NCBI RefSeq assembly: GCF_019320115.1
Contig: NC_089586.1
Location: 1,771,388-1,835,387, forward strand
Reading direction: 5' to 3'
DNA length: 64,000 bases
Source of the DNA: Miscanthus floridulus
Taxonomy: Eukaryota > Streptophyta > Magnoliopsida > Poales > Poaceae
The translations under genes and the position numbers were made by a program. The notes under the pieces are model-generated. The model searched no databases, had not been told where the DNA came from, and worked only from the letters and a program-made list of their open reading frames with translations. This document shows, one piece after another, positions 34,763-47,157 of this stretch. Every line of letters begins with the position of its first letter. Positions within the stretch are counted from its first letter, which is position 1.

Positions 34763-35106
34763 GGGGGTGTTTGGTTCCTACAGAAAAATTTTAGTCCCTG
34801 TCCCATTAGATGTTTGGACACATGCATGAAGTATTAAATATAGATAAAAAAATAACTAATTGCACAGATTGTGGCTAATTTACGAGACGAATTTTTTAAG
34901 CCTAATTAGTCCATGATTTGACAATGTTGTGCTACAGTAAATATGTGCTAATGGCGGATTAATTAGGCTTAATAAATTCGTCTCGTAAATTAGCCTCCAT
35001 CTATGTAATTAGTTTTATAATTAACTCATATTTAGTTCTTCTAAATAGCATCCGAACGTCCGATATGACATGGACTAAAATTTAATCTAGGAAACCAAAC
35101 ACCCCC
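34763..35106. mobile_element. Tourist-like MITE, 344 bp
   Basis: Perfect-looking inverted ends 'gggggtgtttggttcc' and 'ggaaaccaaacaccccc' with TTA at each edge. An internal palindrome pairs 'ttacgagacgaattttttaa' with 'ttaataaattcgtctcgtaa'. Confidence 0.85.
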
Positions 35107-36860
35107 TTAGAAAGCCGAGGACAACATGCAGGGACCCAGGTACTGCAGACTTTGCTGGACGTGAGATTTGGTACTGTACATGTGTCAATAATCCAGCTTT
35201 GGGGGTGCACAGGTGATGGTTTGAACCCCAGGATCACCCAATTTAATTCCACCTCACAGCTACTCGCACCCACTCTAGCATTTGTCTGTCTTTGTCTTTT
35301 TTATATATATAAAAAAATTCTCACCATCAAGCATGCATGGAATCATTGCCGAAGGCGACTAGTAGAAAAGATGAGGTCCACCTGATATCATGGAAATTAT
35401 CTCAAAGTAAGATTTATAGATTGACATTGTTTGTTTGTTTTTTCTCTCAAGAAAGAAGTGATCATCACCACACATCGAGGCTTTATTAGCCTAGGAAGCA
35501 AGGGAGGTCATGCTGGAGGGCGCCTACTGTGCTGCCAGGTGAGCATGCAGGCCTCGATCATTCGATTCCTCTACAAAGCAAAGCATTGCATGCTACTAAT
35601 ATTATTTTAACATAATATCTCCGCATGCAGATATGCTTTGCTCTATCTGAATAGCCCCATTCAACTCTGCACTGCACATTGGCGATATGCGTGCATTGAC
35701 TACTTAGCAACAGTATCTGTTGGAGTGGGAAGGTACGGTACGCTTGTCGGGAATGGCAGGTGCAGATCAATTTCGGTTGGCTGATTTATTTATGCGAGAG
35801 AGAAGTACTGCTGACTGGTTCATGTGAATAGTGTTCATATGAGAGGGCTGGCCAGCCAGCCCAGCCGATCACGCTCATATCGCCGATTCGCCGGGGGAGG
35901 TAGGCGTCGCCTCACGCCGGGTCGATGCGTGTCGGGAGCAGCCTGCAGAAGTGTTAACGTTGTTTAAATATGGTCAAATTTATAGTAAATTTATTCATAC
36001 TTATGTCTCCAAATTGATAGATTATGAAAGTATATTTTATAACTATTTTATATATCATAATAAATGCTAGTTTTTTATGTAAATTTGGTCAAATAAAAGG
36101 CTTTGATTTCTTTAAATGTGAGAATTGCAGGGAGTATCGTACCGCGATCGCATCGATGCGCTCTTGTGTGTATGCTTTATTTATCTCAGCTGGCCGGGCC
36201 CCAACCACCATTCCTCTCATTCAGTCATTCTCAAAGGATCGATCCATCAGGTGCTGTGGTGTGTAGCTTGATTAGCCACGAAGCAACAAATCCGGATTGG
36301 GATTGGGATTGGGTTTGCATGATATATTCGCATGCGTTGCTCTCAATCTCAATCTCCTGGCGGATAAGGGGAATAATTTATATAATCGTGTGGACGAGGA
36401 TAAGGCCGTGATCATGCATCTTGGAACACCCACATATATATACGTTTGTTATAATAAGTGGTAGACCACCAGTTTTGTGGCACTAACTAAGAACATGCAT
36501 GATGGTAAATTTAAGGCAGTACTAGCTAGTTTGTGGTGCACTGTATGCTCTCGCCTGCTTTTACGTACGTAAGTAGGAGAAGCTAAGAGAACACTACACA
36601 ACACACCTGCTAGCTCCTGAAAGTTTCCTTCCGGTCGGCCCGTCTACATCATATCAAACAGTCTCTCGATAGCTATAGGGAAGAAATTGTTCCATGGGCC
36701 CCACACCCCACAAGCGAATAAGCATCACATGGGCACGAGAGTGAAGAAGAAGAAGAAAAACTAAACTAAAGCAAAACATGTATGACCGCAACCGTACTCC
36801 TCTCCTGCATCAGTGCAACGATCAGCAAGTCGGCCAAACTGCATGTAGCTGTGCTGCATC
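35107..36860. other. Non-genic stretch with MITE remnants
   Basis: Holds a hAT-like remnant near 35772-35880 ('ttcggttggctgatttattt') and a Stowaway-like remnant near 35950-36140 ('tatggtcaaatttatagtaa' against 'atgtaaatttggtcaaataa'). No gene supported. Confidence 0.45.
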
Positions 36861-37356
36861 CACTACTAGAGAAATGGGTTTTAGTCCCGGTTGGGAAGGC
36901 TCTAAATTTCCGGGGGTCTGGGAACCGGGACTAAAGGTCACTCACGGAAGAAAGGCATCGCTTGCTCTACGTGAGATTCGAACCCAACACCTCTCTCCTC
37001 GCGCGTAGATACATTACCAACTCAACTGCACACCACTTGTGATAGAGTCATGTGCGCTCTCCTTTTAAATAGACTCGTGGGAGACCTTTAGTCCCGGGTA
37101 AAAGACCTTTAGTCCCGGTTGAAGACACCAACCGGAACTAAAAGGTCACCCTTTAGTCCCGGTTAGTGTTACCAACCGGGACTAAAAGTTGGTGAACTTT
37201 TACTCCGGGTTGGTGACACCAACCGGGACTAAAGATGACTTTTAGTCCTAGTTGATATTACGAACCGGGACTAAAAGTCCTTTAGTCCCGAATACAAAAA
37301 ATATCGAGACTAAAGGCTAAAATCAAAGTGAGTGAAAGGTCTGTTTTCTAGTAGTG
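36861..37356. mobile_element. CACTA-type (En/Spm) MITE
   Basis: Starts CACTACTAGAGAAA and ends TTTTCTAGTAGTG, flanked by ATC on both sides (36858-36860 and 37357-37359). The right half is a series of subterminal repeats 'tttagtcccggtt' in both orientations, able to fold into strong hairpins. No transposase. Confidence 0.9.
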
Positions 37357-37454
37357 ATCCACAGCCACAAATGATTAAAAAGGATCTAAAGAGTTCCCTC
37401 GATCAGGTTGGAATCAAGGATAGATATCGCGAACCATGGTTGATAGTAACTTGT

Positions 37455-37627
37455 TTGGTTGTATACCATTTATATAATATCGAAGTTTGAATTAGTCTGC
37501 TAGGAAGGTTCAGTCACAGCTATTAGACCATCTAGGATGCTCATCAGAAGCGTGTCGTTTGTATGTTTAAGCTCTTCTTATTAATTACAATGATACGCAA
37601 ATCTTTTGCGTATTCGAGAAAAAAAAA
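37455..37627 (+). mobile_element. Non-LTR retroposon with 20-bp target duplications
   Basis: A 173-bp insertion ends in 'cttttgcgtattcgag' plus poly(A). It is flanked by 'catggttgatagtaacttgt' (37435-37454) and 'catggttgacagtaacttgt' (37628-37647), one mismatch. It shares its 3' end with the insertion at 17197-17321. A SINE or a 5'-truncated LINE. Confidence 0.85.
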
Positions 37628-37647
37628 CATGGTTGACAGTAACTTGT

Positions 37648-38018
37648 ACATTAAGACAGACAAGCCGGACATGCTCCTCCGCCAGCAAGCCTATCCACGT
37701 CGCCCCAAACTCCCCCAGCCGTCTGATCTTGAATCGTGTGGCTGTGATTGCTCGGATCGGATTTCGCTGGAATCAGCTTCCGCCGCTCCTTAGTGGCTTC
37801 CACCGGCTTCTCGTCTGCTTCTCGTCTACGAATTCTCTCAGCGTAGTCCGGCTTCTACTCCGGAGCCAACCCAGCGAATATATACCGCGGCTTCTGATTT
37901 TGGGTCCACATAGTCGGCCTCATCTCTTCCCCGTCCTCCCCCATTCCTCCCGCGGCTCGCACGGACGCCACCGCTGCCCGCCCACCGCTCGCGCCTCCCC
38001 TTCCTCTCCTTCTCTCCC
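37648..38018 (+). promoter_or_regulatory. Possible promoter/5' UTR of the locus starting at 38019
   Basis: Pyrimidine-rich CT sequence with 'gcgaatatataccgcgg' (TATA-like) near 37874, followed by a clean C/T leader up to an ATG in good context. No transcript evidence is available from sequence. Confidence 0.35.
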
Positions 38019-38169
38019 ATGGCGACGCCCCGGCTACGGCCACGCCGCTGGTCGTGGGTGCAGGTGGCGCGCAGCCCCGGGGCGACGCGGCTGGCGAGGA
38101 CGCAGCCGGCGACCGACGTGGAGGCCAGCGCGGGTAGCTCGGCGACGACCCGCCGCGACCAAGCCCCAG
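38019..38169 (+). CDS. Possible first coding exon of an unidentified gene
   Basis: From ATG at 38019 the frame reads 'MATPRLRPRRWSWVQVARSP' and continues GC-rich to 'RRDQAP', then a donor 'caggtaaag' at 38170. It encodes 50 residues rich in Arg, Ala and Thr, without a known domain; an organellar transit peptide is possible from composition. Later exons could be 39490-39528, 40513-40650 (and its copy 41743-41878) and 42249-42620, but the phases do not join without guesswork. I do not recognise the gene. Confidence 0.3.
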
Positions 38170-40034
38170 GTAAAGGCGGTCTCCCTCCCTTGCTCCTCCT
38201 CTCCTTCACACTCGGGCGCCTGGGTCAGCCGGGGATCTGCATGCTTCTCGTCCACCTTTGCTAGGGTTCATCCGGTGCCTCCATGACCGGATCCAGCGCC
38301 TCCATGGCCGGATCCGTTAGTTCCCCCACAGGATTTGCGTCTGGCGTTGAGGGATGCGACATGGGGGCATCCTGCAGCGTTATGGGCTCTAGGATCTGTG
38401 CTTGTCGGCGTATGGCGGCCTGTGCAGCCTTGCCCGCTGATTAGCATGAGCGTAGAGCACCGACAGCTCCAGGCTACCGCGTCGGCGGCTGGTCTGGAAC
38501 TGCTGCTGCCCGCCGTCTACTCAAGCGTGGCCGCTGTCTGCTCAAGCGTACAGTAGTTGCAACCATGTCATGCGTACACCTTGATGTGGAGAAAGGTTTG
38601 TGCGATCAACACTTGAGCACCCTAGCAGTTTGTATGTAGCAGGCAGGTGTTGATTGAATCTAAGATTAAAGATGCCTGGTGCCCTTTGATCTAGGAGAGA
38701 GATAAGATATAGTGCGGTGTAAGCTTAGAATGATTACTTATATTAAATTTTATTGTTACAGATTGCTCCATCAAATGTCTCTTAAGGTTGTATTGAAAAA
38801 TTTAGAAGTAAACTAAAGTAAGCTGATAAGAAGCAGGTGTTCAAATGCTTCTTATGATGAAGTAAACTGATATTCGTTGGCCTGGGTTGTATTGAAAAAT
38901 TTAGAAGGGTACCTACTGACACATAGAAACAAGTTGAGTTTTATATTAAAAAGTCTGTGTTCTAATTTGCGTTTGCACATCCAAAATGATTTCGGTATTA
39001 GCAGAATGAAATTTGGGTGTGCATGCTGTTGCTTGGCTTCACTGCTTTCTTTTTCAACTGTATGCCAATTGATGCTTTTGTTTGCCGCATGCCAACACTT
39101 GGGGTACCGTATGATTTATGTTTGATTTTAGATTGTGCATATGTCTTCAAGTTACTTTAATCAATATTCCATCTATTTTGACTAGATTTCCCACATCCAC
39201 ATGTTCAGTTGACCAAATATTAACTAATTTGTTGTTGCTTATTGACATGGCATATTTACATAATACAGATATAGATGTGCTTGCCCTATTATTAGTCCTA
39301 ATGATTATAGTTACAAATATTTGTTTACTCTACACATGGATGTACTGTCTATTAGTCCCTTCTTTTATAAAATGAAACTGCAGTATAGCACCCATTTAGT
39401 ATTATAATGACCTTCAAAGAAAAGCCTATATGGAATTTTCCTTTTTCCTTTTAATGTGTTATTTTTAGACCTTACCATCTGCTTGCAGTCACAGCACCTA
39501 TTGCATGTGCTACCTATAGGATTCAGGTACACTAATCATCCCTCAGCACTCATTACCTTAACAGTACAGGTTTCATACAGACTATAACTCATTCAGAAAC
39601 ACACGTACCTAGATTGATGAATCGGTAGCTTCTGACTCAAAACAAAGATGGAGAGTTCATTGGACAGCAAAGCAAGGATGTGCCCACGTCTCAAGCTAGC
39701 CATGTATAATAACCGTGCTCTTGTGCACAACATCGCTATCAATGTACAAAACCACCTATTAATGTCACGTAGATCCTCTGCTTTGCACTATAAATCAGGT
39801 GACATAAGCCTATGCCTTTGTTTGTGTTTGTAAAAGCATAGCCATCTCCAATCCTGACTCAGACCAGTATCTGTACAAATATTTCAGTGTAAGCATAGTA
39901 ATGCTTCATCTTAGCACCACGTTGTTTCCTTATATATTTGAACTTTTCCATGTGCATGTTACAACCATAATCTATTTAACCAAAAGTCCAACCATACTAC
40001 ATCGGCGTTAGGTTTCCTAAATTCGCAGCCACAA
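38170..40034. other. Intron or intergenic DNA
   Basis: AT-rich. Shares a roughly 65-bp block ('ttgtatgccaattgatgctt' and following bases) near 39060 with 41080. No ORF with recognisable homology. Confidence 0.4.
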
Positions 40035-42156
40035 AGGCTGTTACTGCTAACCGATATGCATATAGGTAGCAATAGGCAATAGTAGTGTAACGTTGGGTTA
40101 GCCAATATTTGGGTAGGGCAAAGACATGCCTTTGGGTTACATGTCGTTCCTTACTGATTGAATCGACGCTATTTGTTTGATGCAGGATCAGCCATTTCAG
40201 AATGACATCTTTTATGTAACATGGTTTCGATCTGCTATTTTCTTGTCTATTGCGTATAGGGAGCAATAAGCGATAGTAGTGTAACGTTATCTTTTACTTG
40301 CTGTTTGTTTGGTGACCATATATATTTTTTTTGGGAAATTAGGACAGTCTTTTTCTGTATAGTGTTGCTCCAAATTATAATCTGATTTCTGTCATCTATT
40401 GGGTTTCGCCTAAACTATTTCATATGCAGGCACCATTTTATTTTACGATTCATGCCCTTTGTGTATTGACCTAATTTGCTGTTGCTCTTGCTATTATTAT
40501 GAGATAATACAGGTTCCTCGGCGTGCATCGCTGTCCTGGGTTGGATTATTTCGCTCTGCTAGACAGAAGGTGCTACGTCGTGCTCAGTTGGATAGCTGTT
40601 TGGTGTTCCTCAAGATCCTCTGTACTTGATTCCTGCTTGCTCTCAGGTAAGAGCGGCTGATCCTTGTATGCACACCTATTCTGCAAAGCAGTGCTTCTTA
40701 TGATGAAGTAAACTGATATCGGTCTCCTTTTTTTTGGGTTCTGCAAACACATTAGAAGGACGCGGTCGCTTCTTACGGCTGTCTGGATATCGACACTGGT
40801 TTTAGTTTTGGCTCCGCACGAAGGCTTTGCCAAAAACAAAAAAAATATTTTAGATCTGCAAAATTCCCACCAAAAGTTTCTTTCTCGGCAAACAAATTTT
40901 TTTTGGCAAACCCGGCATTGGCATCATGTTTGATTTATGTTTGATTTTCTACATGAGTAACACAGCCGAGGGCCACTGGTGATGACGAATTGGACATTAT
41001 AAGTCATAAAAATTATTTGGACTGCTTTCAAATTTTGGTTTTTGCTGTTATACATGGGTTCGCTGCTTTCTTTTTCAGTTGTATGCCAATTGATGCTTTT
41101 GTTTGCCGCATGCCAACACTTGGGGTACCGTATGATTTATATTTGATTTCCTACACGAGTAACACAGCCAAAGGCCACTCGTGAGGACGACCTGGACATT
41201 ATAAGTCATAAAAATTATTTGGACTGCTTTCAAAATTTGTTTTTTGCTGTTATACATCTGAGGCTCTTACTGCTAACCGATATGCATATAGGGAGCGATA
41301 GGCGATAGTAGTGTAGCATTGAGTTAGCCAGTATTTGGGTAGGGCAAAGACATGCCTTTGGGTTACATGTCATTCCTTACTGACTGAATCAACGCTATTT
41401 GTTTGATGCAGGATCAGCCATTTCAGAGTAACATCTTTTATGTAACATGGTTTCAATCTGCTATTTTTCTGTCTATTGCGTATAGGGAGCAATAAGCGAT
41501 AGTAGTGTAACGTTATCTTTTACTTGCTGTTTGTTTGGTGACCATATATATTTTTTTGGGAAATTAGGACACTCTTTTCTGTATAGTGTTGCTCCAAATT
41601 AGAATCCGATGTCTGTCATGTATTGGGTTTCGCCTAAACTATTTCATATGTTGCTGCATGCACCGTTTTATTTTATGATTCATGCCCTTTGTGTATTGAC
41701 CTAATTTGCTGTTGCTTTTGCTATTGTTATGAGATAATACAGGCTCCTCAGCGTGCATTGCTGTCTTGGGTTGGGTTATTTCGCTCTGCTACACAAAAGG
41801 TACTACGTCGTGCTCAGTTGGATAGCTATTCGGTGTTCCTCAAGATCCTCTATACTTGATTCCTGCTTGCTCTCAGGTAAGAGCGTCTCATCCTTGTATG
41901 CACACCTATTTTGCAAACCAGTGCTTCTTATGATGAAGTAAACTGATATCAGTCTGCTTTCTTTTGGGTTCTGCAAACACATTAGAAGGACGCAGTCGCT
42001 TCTTATGGCTGTCTGGATATCGACACTGGTTTTAGTTTTGGCTCCGCACGAAGACTTTGCCAAAAAAAAACATTTCAGATCTGCAAAATCCCCACCAAAA
42101 GTTTTTTTCTCGGAAAACAAATTTTTTATTTGGCAAACCCAGCATTGGCGTCATGT
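40035..42156 (+). repeat. Tandem duplication, unit about 1.23 kb, with an exon-like core
   Basis: 40041 ('ttactgctaaccgatatgca') corresponds to 41277, and 40621 to 41851, an offset of 1230-1236 bp. About 890 bp are shared with small differences. Each copy holds an acceptor-bounded, donor-bounded block (40513-40650; 41743-41878) that stays open in one frame. Between them, 40952-41053 and 41151-41257 form a second, nested duplication of about 200 bp period. Confidence 0.85.
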
Positions 42157-42248
42157 TTTCTTCCAACTCATCATATATAGCTATTTTGAGGGATATTGCA
42201 CAGCAATGTTGCTTACCTTATATATCTTGTATACATGAGGTGATACAG

Positions 42249-42620
42249 GATGGGACACATCTTTATGGTATAGAGATTGAACTGCCATCCAGTGTGCTTC
42301 ACACCGGCCGCCACACATTGTTTTTGTGGGATCATCCACATTTAGATGAGGCTTTAGCGTATGAGGCCGCAACGTTCCAAGCTATTGTTGCTTTGCAAAG
42401 ACTATATGGTTCGGCTGCTGTTGATTATAGTGTGCATGGATTACATATGCATAGAGCTATTGCCCAGCGGCTCCTCCCAATTGCAAATAGGGGTACACAA
42501 CTTGCTAGATTGGTAATAGCGGCCTCAGAACACCCAAATGTGCTTTTGCCTGCGCTCGAAGCTTGTGCACGGCTCCTGTTAGATGAGGTCGCGGCTATTC
42601 CGCACGGTAGTGCTCTTTAG
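42249..42620 (+). CDS. Last exon of an unidentified gene
   Basis: An acceptor ('gaggtgatacag') opens a frame of 123 codons ending in TAG at 42618-42620. It reads 'DGTHLYGIEIELPSSVLHTG', then 'LFLWDHPHLDEALAYEAATF' and 'QAIVALQRLYGSAAVDYSVH'. A similar layout (charged 'DExxAYExAAxQAxxxLQRxYG') is one I associate with uncharacterised grass-specific proteins, but I cannot name a function. The frame is amphipathic-helix-rich towards the C-terminus. It may form a gene with the exon at 38019 and the duplicated exons between. Confidence 0.45.
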   Translation, partial: DGTHLYGIEIELPSSVLHTGRHTLFLWDHPHLDEALAYEAATFQAIVALQRLYGSAAVDYSVHGLHMHRAIAQRLLPIANRGTQLARLVIAASEHPNVLLPALEACARLLLDEVAAIPHGSAL

Positions 42621-43408
42621 TGTTTCTAGGCTGTGCCTTCTTAGACTGTCTCTCTGTAATAATTTCTTGCTTCTATTGTAACTACAGCTTCCTAAAGCAA
42701 TAAATCAGATTCAATTGTGGAACTATGTTTTTGCGTTTCGTTACTTACATCTTGTTTGCTACTGAAGCCATGGTCGTGCTACCACATTCTGCCATATAGA
42801 CGTTGATTCCTGAGTTATAGCTGTGTCCAAATTTTTTTACTGCACACCTAATTTGTTCATGCCATTTATGGCCATTTACCTTTTTTTGAAGTACCTGCTT
42901 CATACATAGAAGCGGAGCGACGGCACCGGGCGAGCGCACAGCGGGCGGTTGCCCAGGCCGACCACAGCCCCGATTTGGTGGCCACGGCGATGCGGGGACG
43001 AGACGCGGCGAGTCTCTTATCTCTGACAAAGAAGACGCGTAGCTGCTATCCACCACAGATACAAGGTATACATCCTCCACCTCACCCTCATTCCTTGCTC
43101 AGCCTAATATCTAGGATTACGATTCATACACCCATGGTTACCGTCGTAACCAGCAAAGAAGCCAATTTTTCCACAAATTATTTTTTGTCATACTACAACT
43201 CACAGGTAGACCATAACAACCTACCGGTGCTTAGGCACCAGAACAGCCACAGAAATCTAAGTGTAGAGTTCTTCCCTACACACTGCAGACATCATACAAT
43301 GGTGCTCCTTTTCTTTTTTAATATATACAAAGACGGCCTTTATTCAATATATGCCAAGAAATTTCTTAGATATTACATTAATACTGTTTTATATATATAT
43401 ATATATAG
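42621..43408 (+). other. Spacer with a possible 5' exon of the next gene
   Basis: A GC-rich block at about 42909-43064, bounded by 'acatag' and the donor 'gtatacatcc', is open in one frame ('SLLSLTKKTRSCYPPQIQ'). It could be the last exon of the upstream locus or a 5' exon of the gene at 43409. Confidence 0.3.
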
Positions 43409-44692
43409 ATGCCAAGACGCCCTTTCTCCAATCTCACAATCATCGACAACACAGATCTGACAGATCTTGACACAAACTCTTTTGCCAATGCCATCATGGT
43501 AGCTGCTCCAGACACAGCTTCACTCCCATGCAATACCTATGAGCTGAGAGATGCAATCTACCAGCATCATGGAATCACCATAGCCCTCGAAAGCATATCC
43601 TACTATGGGCCAGGATTTTTCCTTCGCCTACCCACACCAGCTGCCAAAACCCACCTGCTAACCAACTGTTTCATAAGCATTAACAATAACAACTTCGTCT
43701 TCATGCCATGGAAACCACAAAACGGTGCCACCTCAGTTCCACTACAGGATTTGCTCAGATCCAATCCATTAAATCTGCACCTCGCTAAGGATACCCCTAC
43801 AAACGAACCATACGAGCGACTCATCATCTACATCTCGGGCATGCCACCACACCTATGCTCCAGCTCAGTCCTATACCGACTGTTTGATAGACTTTGCACT
43901 ATCAATGAAATAAACTTCATATCTGCTACCCTCCAATATGAGATAACAGTCCGTGCCCAGCTCTCTGCACTGCCCCTCCAGGCCCACATAGGTCTCAGAA
44001 ACGCACCAGCGACCAATGATATTATCGATATCTGGCCACTGAAATATGAAATACTCACAGAGCAAATGCAAGGCAGGGACACTCCACCAGAGGAACGCAT
44101 CTCTCATATTCGAGGTAATTATTGATTGACAGCGCAGCGAGAATTAGTACGTCCACCTACCTATGCTTGCTTTATTACAGTAACTCTTTTTTCTCCTTTT
44201 GTTTCATACAGGAGACTCAGTGCTCGATACGTCAGACCGCCGCGACCTATACTCCTACTCCGATGATGAGATCACATCTCATCCACATGGTACAGCCACA
44301 GCTCATGAACTCCAAAAACAGCTCCTTATATTTATACTTGCTACCACGTCCCATAAGTACAGCCACATAGCCTAAAAAAAGCTAATGCCTCCTACCCAAC
44401 AAAGTCATCAGCTATCATTGTCTGCATACAAAAATAATTAGGCACACAAATCAATTACTCGCTCTAACACAAACACTAATATCACGCGGTTGCTTGTGCA
44501 GGCCCACATCTCCATCCACCTGAAGACGACTCCTACTACAACCGTAAGTCCATGCTAATACTTAATCAACCGATCAGTTATTTACACATACAACTCTTTA
44601 CTAATTTGCGGTTATCAAACTTGTGTCTCTGCAAACAATGCTCCACCACAGCTACTCCAAAGCGCAACTCCGAAGCTGATGAATCCAGTTAG
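43409..44692 (+). CDS. Four-exon gene, DUF4283/RRM-like N-terminal domain (hypothetical)
   Basis: Exons 43409-44114, 44212-44289, 44502-44543 and 44652-44692 join in exact phase (1,1,1) with GT-AG introns to 288 residues. The N-terminal two thirds show an alternating pattern ('SYYGPGFFLRLPTPAAKTHL', then 'NNFVFMPWKPQNG') similar to DUF4283, an RRM-like fold common in LINE ORF1-type and plant uncharacterised proteins. The last 50 residues are acidic, Ser/His/Pro-rich and probably disordered ('YSYSDDEITSHPHG', 'PPEDDSYYN'). Exon phases argue for a maintained gene rather than a chance ORF. RNA binding is an inference. A transposon origin is possible. A Helitron-like end lies 300 bp downstream. 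Confidence 0.6.
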
Positions 44693-46248
44693 GAAACAAA
44701 CAGCGCCAGCGGCTGCCTCTGAAGACAAGCGCACATGCCAAAACAGCTACTCCAACAGAGTCTGTTAGCTCAGAAGTTTATCAACTACCGCCTCTAATTA
44801 TTGTAGTTTTTATATAACCCGTATGTATTGTGATAGCAGCAAATACTCTTGTAATATAGATACCTTTTAACCTTCGATGTACTAATGGACTGCCATCCTA
44901 TATCCATATTTAGACTTCTATCTCGCACAAATACACTGACTTTAGATCCCTGCAATTGGTTGCCGCGACACCTCACGGATGCGCGAATGCGCGCGCCCCA
45001 GATACTAGTTGATAATTCAATCACCATGCATCCACTATCAGAGGAACTATCCAATTCCACTTTTATTACTAGCTGGAATATGGTGATCATGAGAGTATGT
45101 TTGTGGTGTATCTGTTGGCTTTAGTAGTGGACCACATAATTAGGCGTCTACTGACCATTAAAACCTCAGTTAGTGCAAGGACATTTCATGCTTGCACCAC
45201 TGATAATAAACTACATGTTCTAGTAGGTTTCCATTTTTGACCAGAGATTTCTAGGTTGGTTTAGTCTATTGCGAAATGCTCCACCATTAGTTCCATCTAA
45301 GGTAACTCTATACCCAGCTTAAGGGAATAACTATCCTGAGGACCGAAAAGAAAACCTGCATCCCTTTTTATCTCCCTCTAGAGAGTTCTTCACGTCTCCT
45401 GATATCACGTCGTCCTTACAAGTCCCAATGCATCATAAAGCACCGATCGATGGTATCGAAAGGTACTGAATGTTTGTCTTGTTTGGATCAGTGGTTCAGA
45501 CTCAATGTTCTCCCGACACTGAAAAATCGCCTCCTTTTTTCCTTCATGCTGCCAAAGGGTTTTCACCTTTTCGTGCATCTTTTTTTATGTGATAATAATG
45601 CAATTGATCAAGCAATGCTAACTATTTCTGGTAAATAGTATTCTCCTTGGAGCTATTTGGTAATCACATGCGTGGCCTTAGGAATTTGATAGGAATTTTA
45701 TAGATTAGTTCATTTTCAAAGAAAAAAACGCAGGAAATATAGGAAAAATCTTGTATTCCAAAAGAAACCTTATTAGGGCTAGAAAAATAGCAATCTTGTA
45801 GATTGTTCTTGATATCTATATCATGTGTTGGGCTCTTGCAAAATAATAATTTATTGATGTATTAATCTTAGAAAAAATTTCAAATTTAACATGTCAGCAT
45901 CATGGGAACCTAGGCTCTCTATGTATCGCCTACATCTTCTGAAGCGGATAGGGTGTAGGCCCAGCCTGTATCCACAACACCAATAAAAACCTATTGACCA
46001 AGATGTGATGGAGCCGAGGATAGGGGTTGAGGATTGCCCTCCCAGACAAGGTATGTCGACCAGGGGATCATGCACCACGAGGCGCCGGGTGAGAGAGGGG
46101 GGTGACGGTGTCTGAGGTGAGGGAGAGAGTGACTGGTGGGTAGGGTTTCAGTTGTATAGTAATGTCGGTTTTGATATGACCAACGGTAAAAAAATATCGT
46201 AAGAAAAAACTATTTATGTGGTAGTGACTTCATTTTAGAAGAAAAGGA
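44693..46248. other. Non-genic stretch; weak Helitron-like 3' end near 44990-45008
   Basis: 'gcgcgaatgcgcgcgcccca' followed by 'gatactagt' resembles a GC hairpin plus CTAG|T Helitron end (CTAG at 45005-45008), but the stem is short. No gene is supported in the rest. Confidence 0.35.
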
Positions 46249-47157
46249 AAATGTCTACTTAACCCCACAAACTATTAGTGCTTGTCTATTTCACCCTCTC
46301 GCCTATAAAACTAGTTATTCTACCCCTTAAACTACTAAAAACCGTCTAAATAACCCACCAAGACGGTTTTGCAGACGTGTGTGGCATATTATACCCATGC
46401 TTGCACGCAGACCCATATGTTCCCTCCCTCTCCCTACTATTTCTAGGTCGACCCACCGTCTGACGAGTAGCATGCGACATCCCATCTCTCGCTCCACCTC
46501 CCAGCACTCCTTGACGGCATTGAGCTCACGCACAGTATCTGCGCCCTTGTCATCCAAACCCCTCCCACATCTTCCATCCGGTTGCTTGTTCAGCCCTTCA
46601 GTGTTTTAGGTAGCCATAGGAGGAGAAAGCAAGAGGGAAGAGTTGAGAGGGGTTGAATGACAAGGATGCGAGTGCAGTGCTTGGGTTCAATGTCGTCAAG
46701 GAGCGCCATGAGGTGGAGCAAGAGACATGACACCACTTGATGATCATCGGACGATGGCGCAAGCCTAGAAAGAGTAGGGAGAGAGGGAGGGGACAGATGG
46801 GCTTGCATTCAAGCATGAGTAATACTTATTTATTTCGTTGTGGTGAGATACGGTGTCCAAACAGCTCTACAAAAACATTAGAGGTGTTATTTGAATAATA
46901 TTAGATGCTTTAAGAACTATAATATCAGATTTTATAGTTGAGGGGATTATATAATCAACTCTTAATATTATGGGGCGTTATATAGACTTTTTACTATTGT
47001 TTATCAGACTCATAGACATGTGAGCACTCACTTAATATATGACGTCAGCGAAACCACCTTAGAGGTTATTTATATGGTTTTCCGTAGTTTAATAAGGTGT
47101 AAAATACCTGGTTTTATATGTGAGGAGGTGAGGTAGACTACCATTAAGTAGACTTTT
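46249..47157. mobile_element. Mutator-like non-autonomous element with long inverted repeats
   Basis: The left 140 bp ('gtctacttaaccccacaaac', 'cctataaaactagttattct', 'ctaaataaccc') are inverted and degenerate at the right (rc of 47020-47157: 'gtctacttaatggtagtcta', 'catataaaaccaggtatttt', 'ataaataacc'). Long TIRs without transposase suggest a MULE-type MITE. The target duplication is unclear. Confidence 0.5.
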
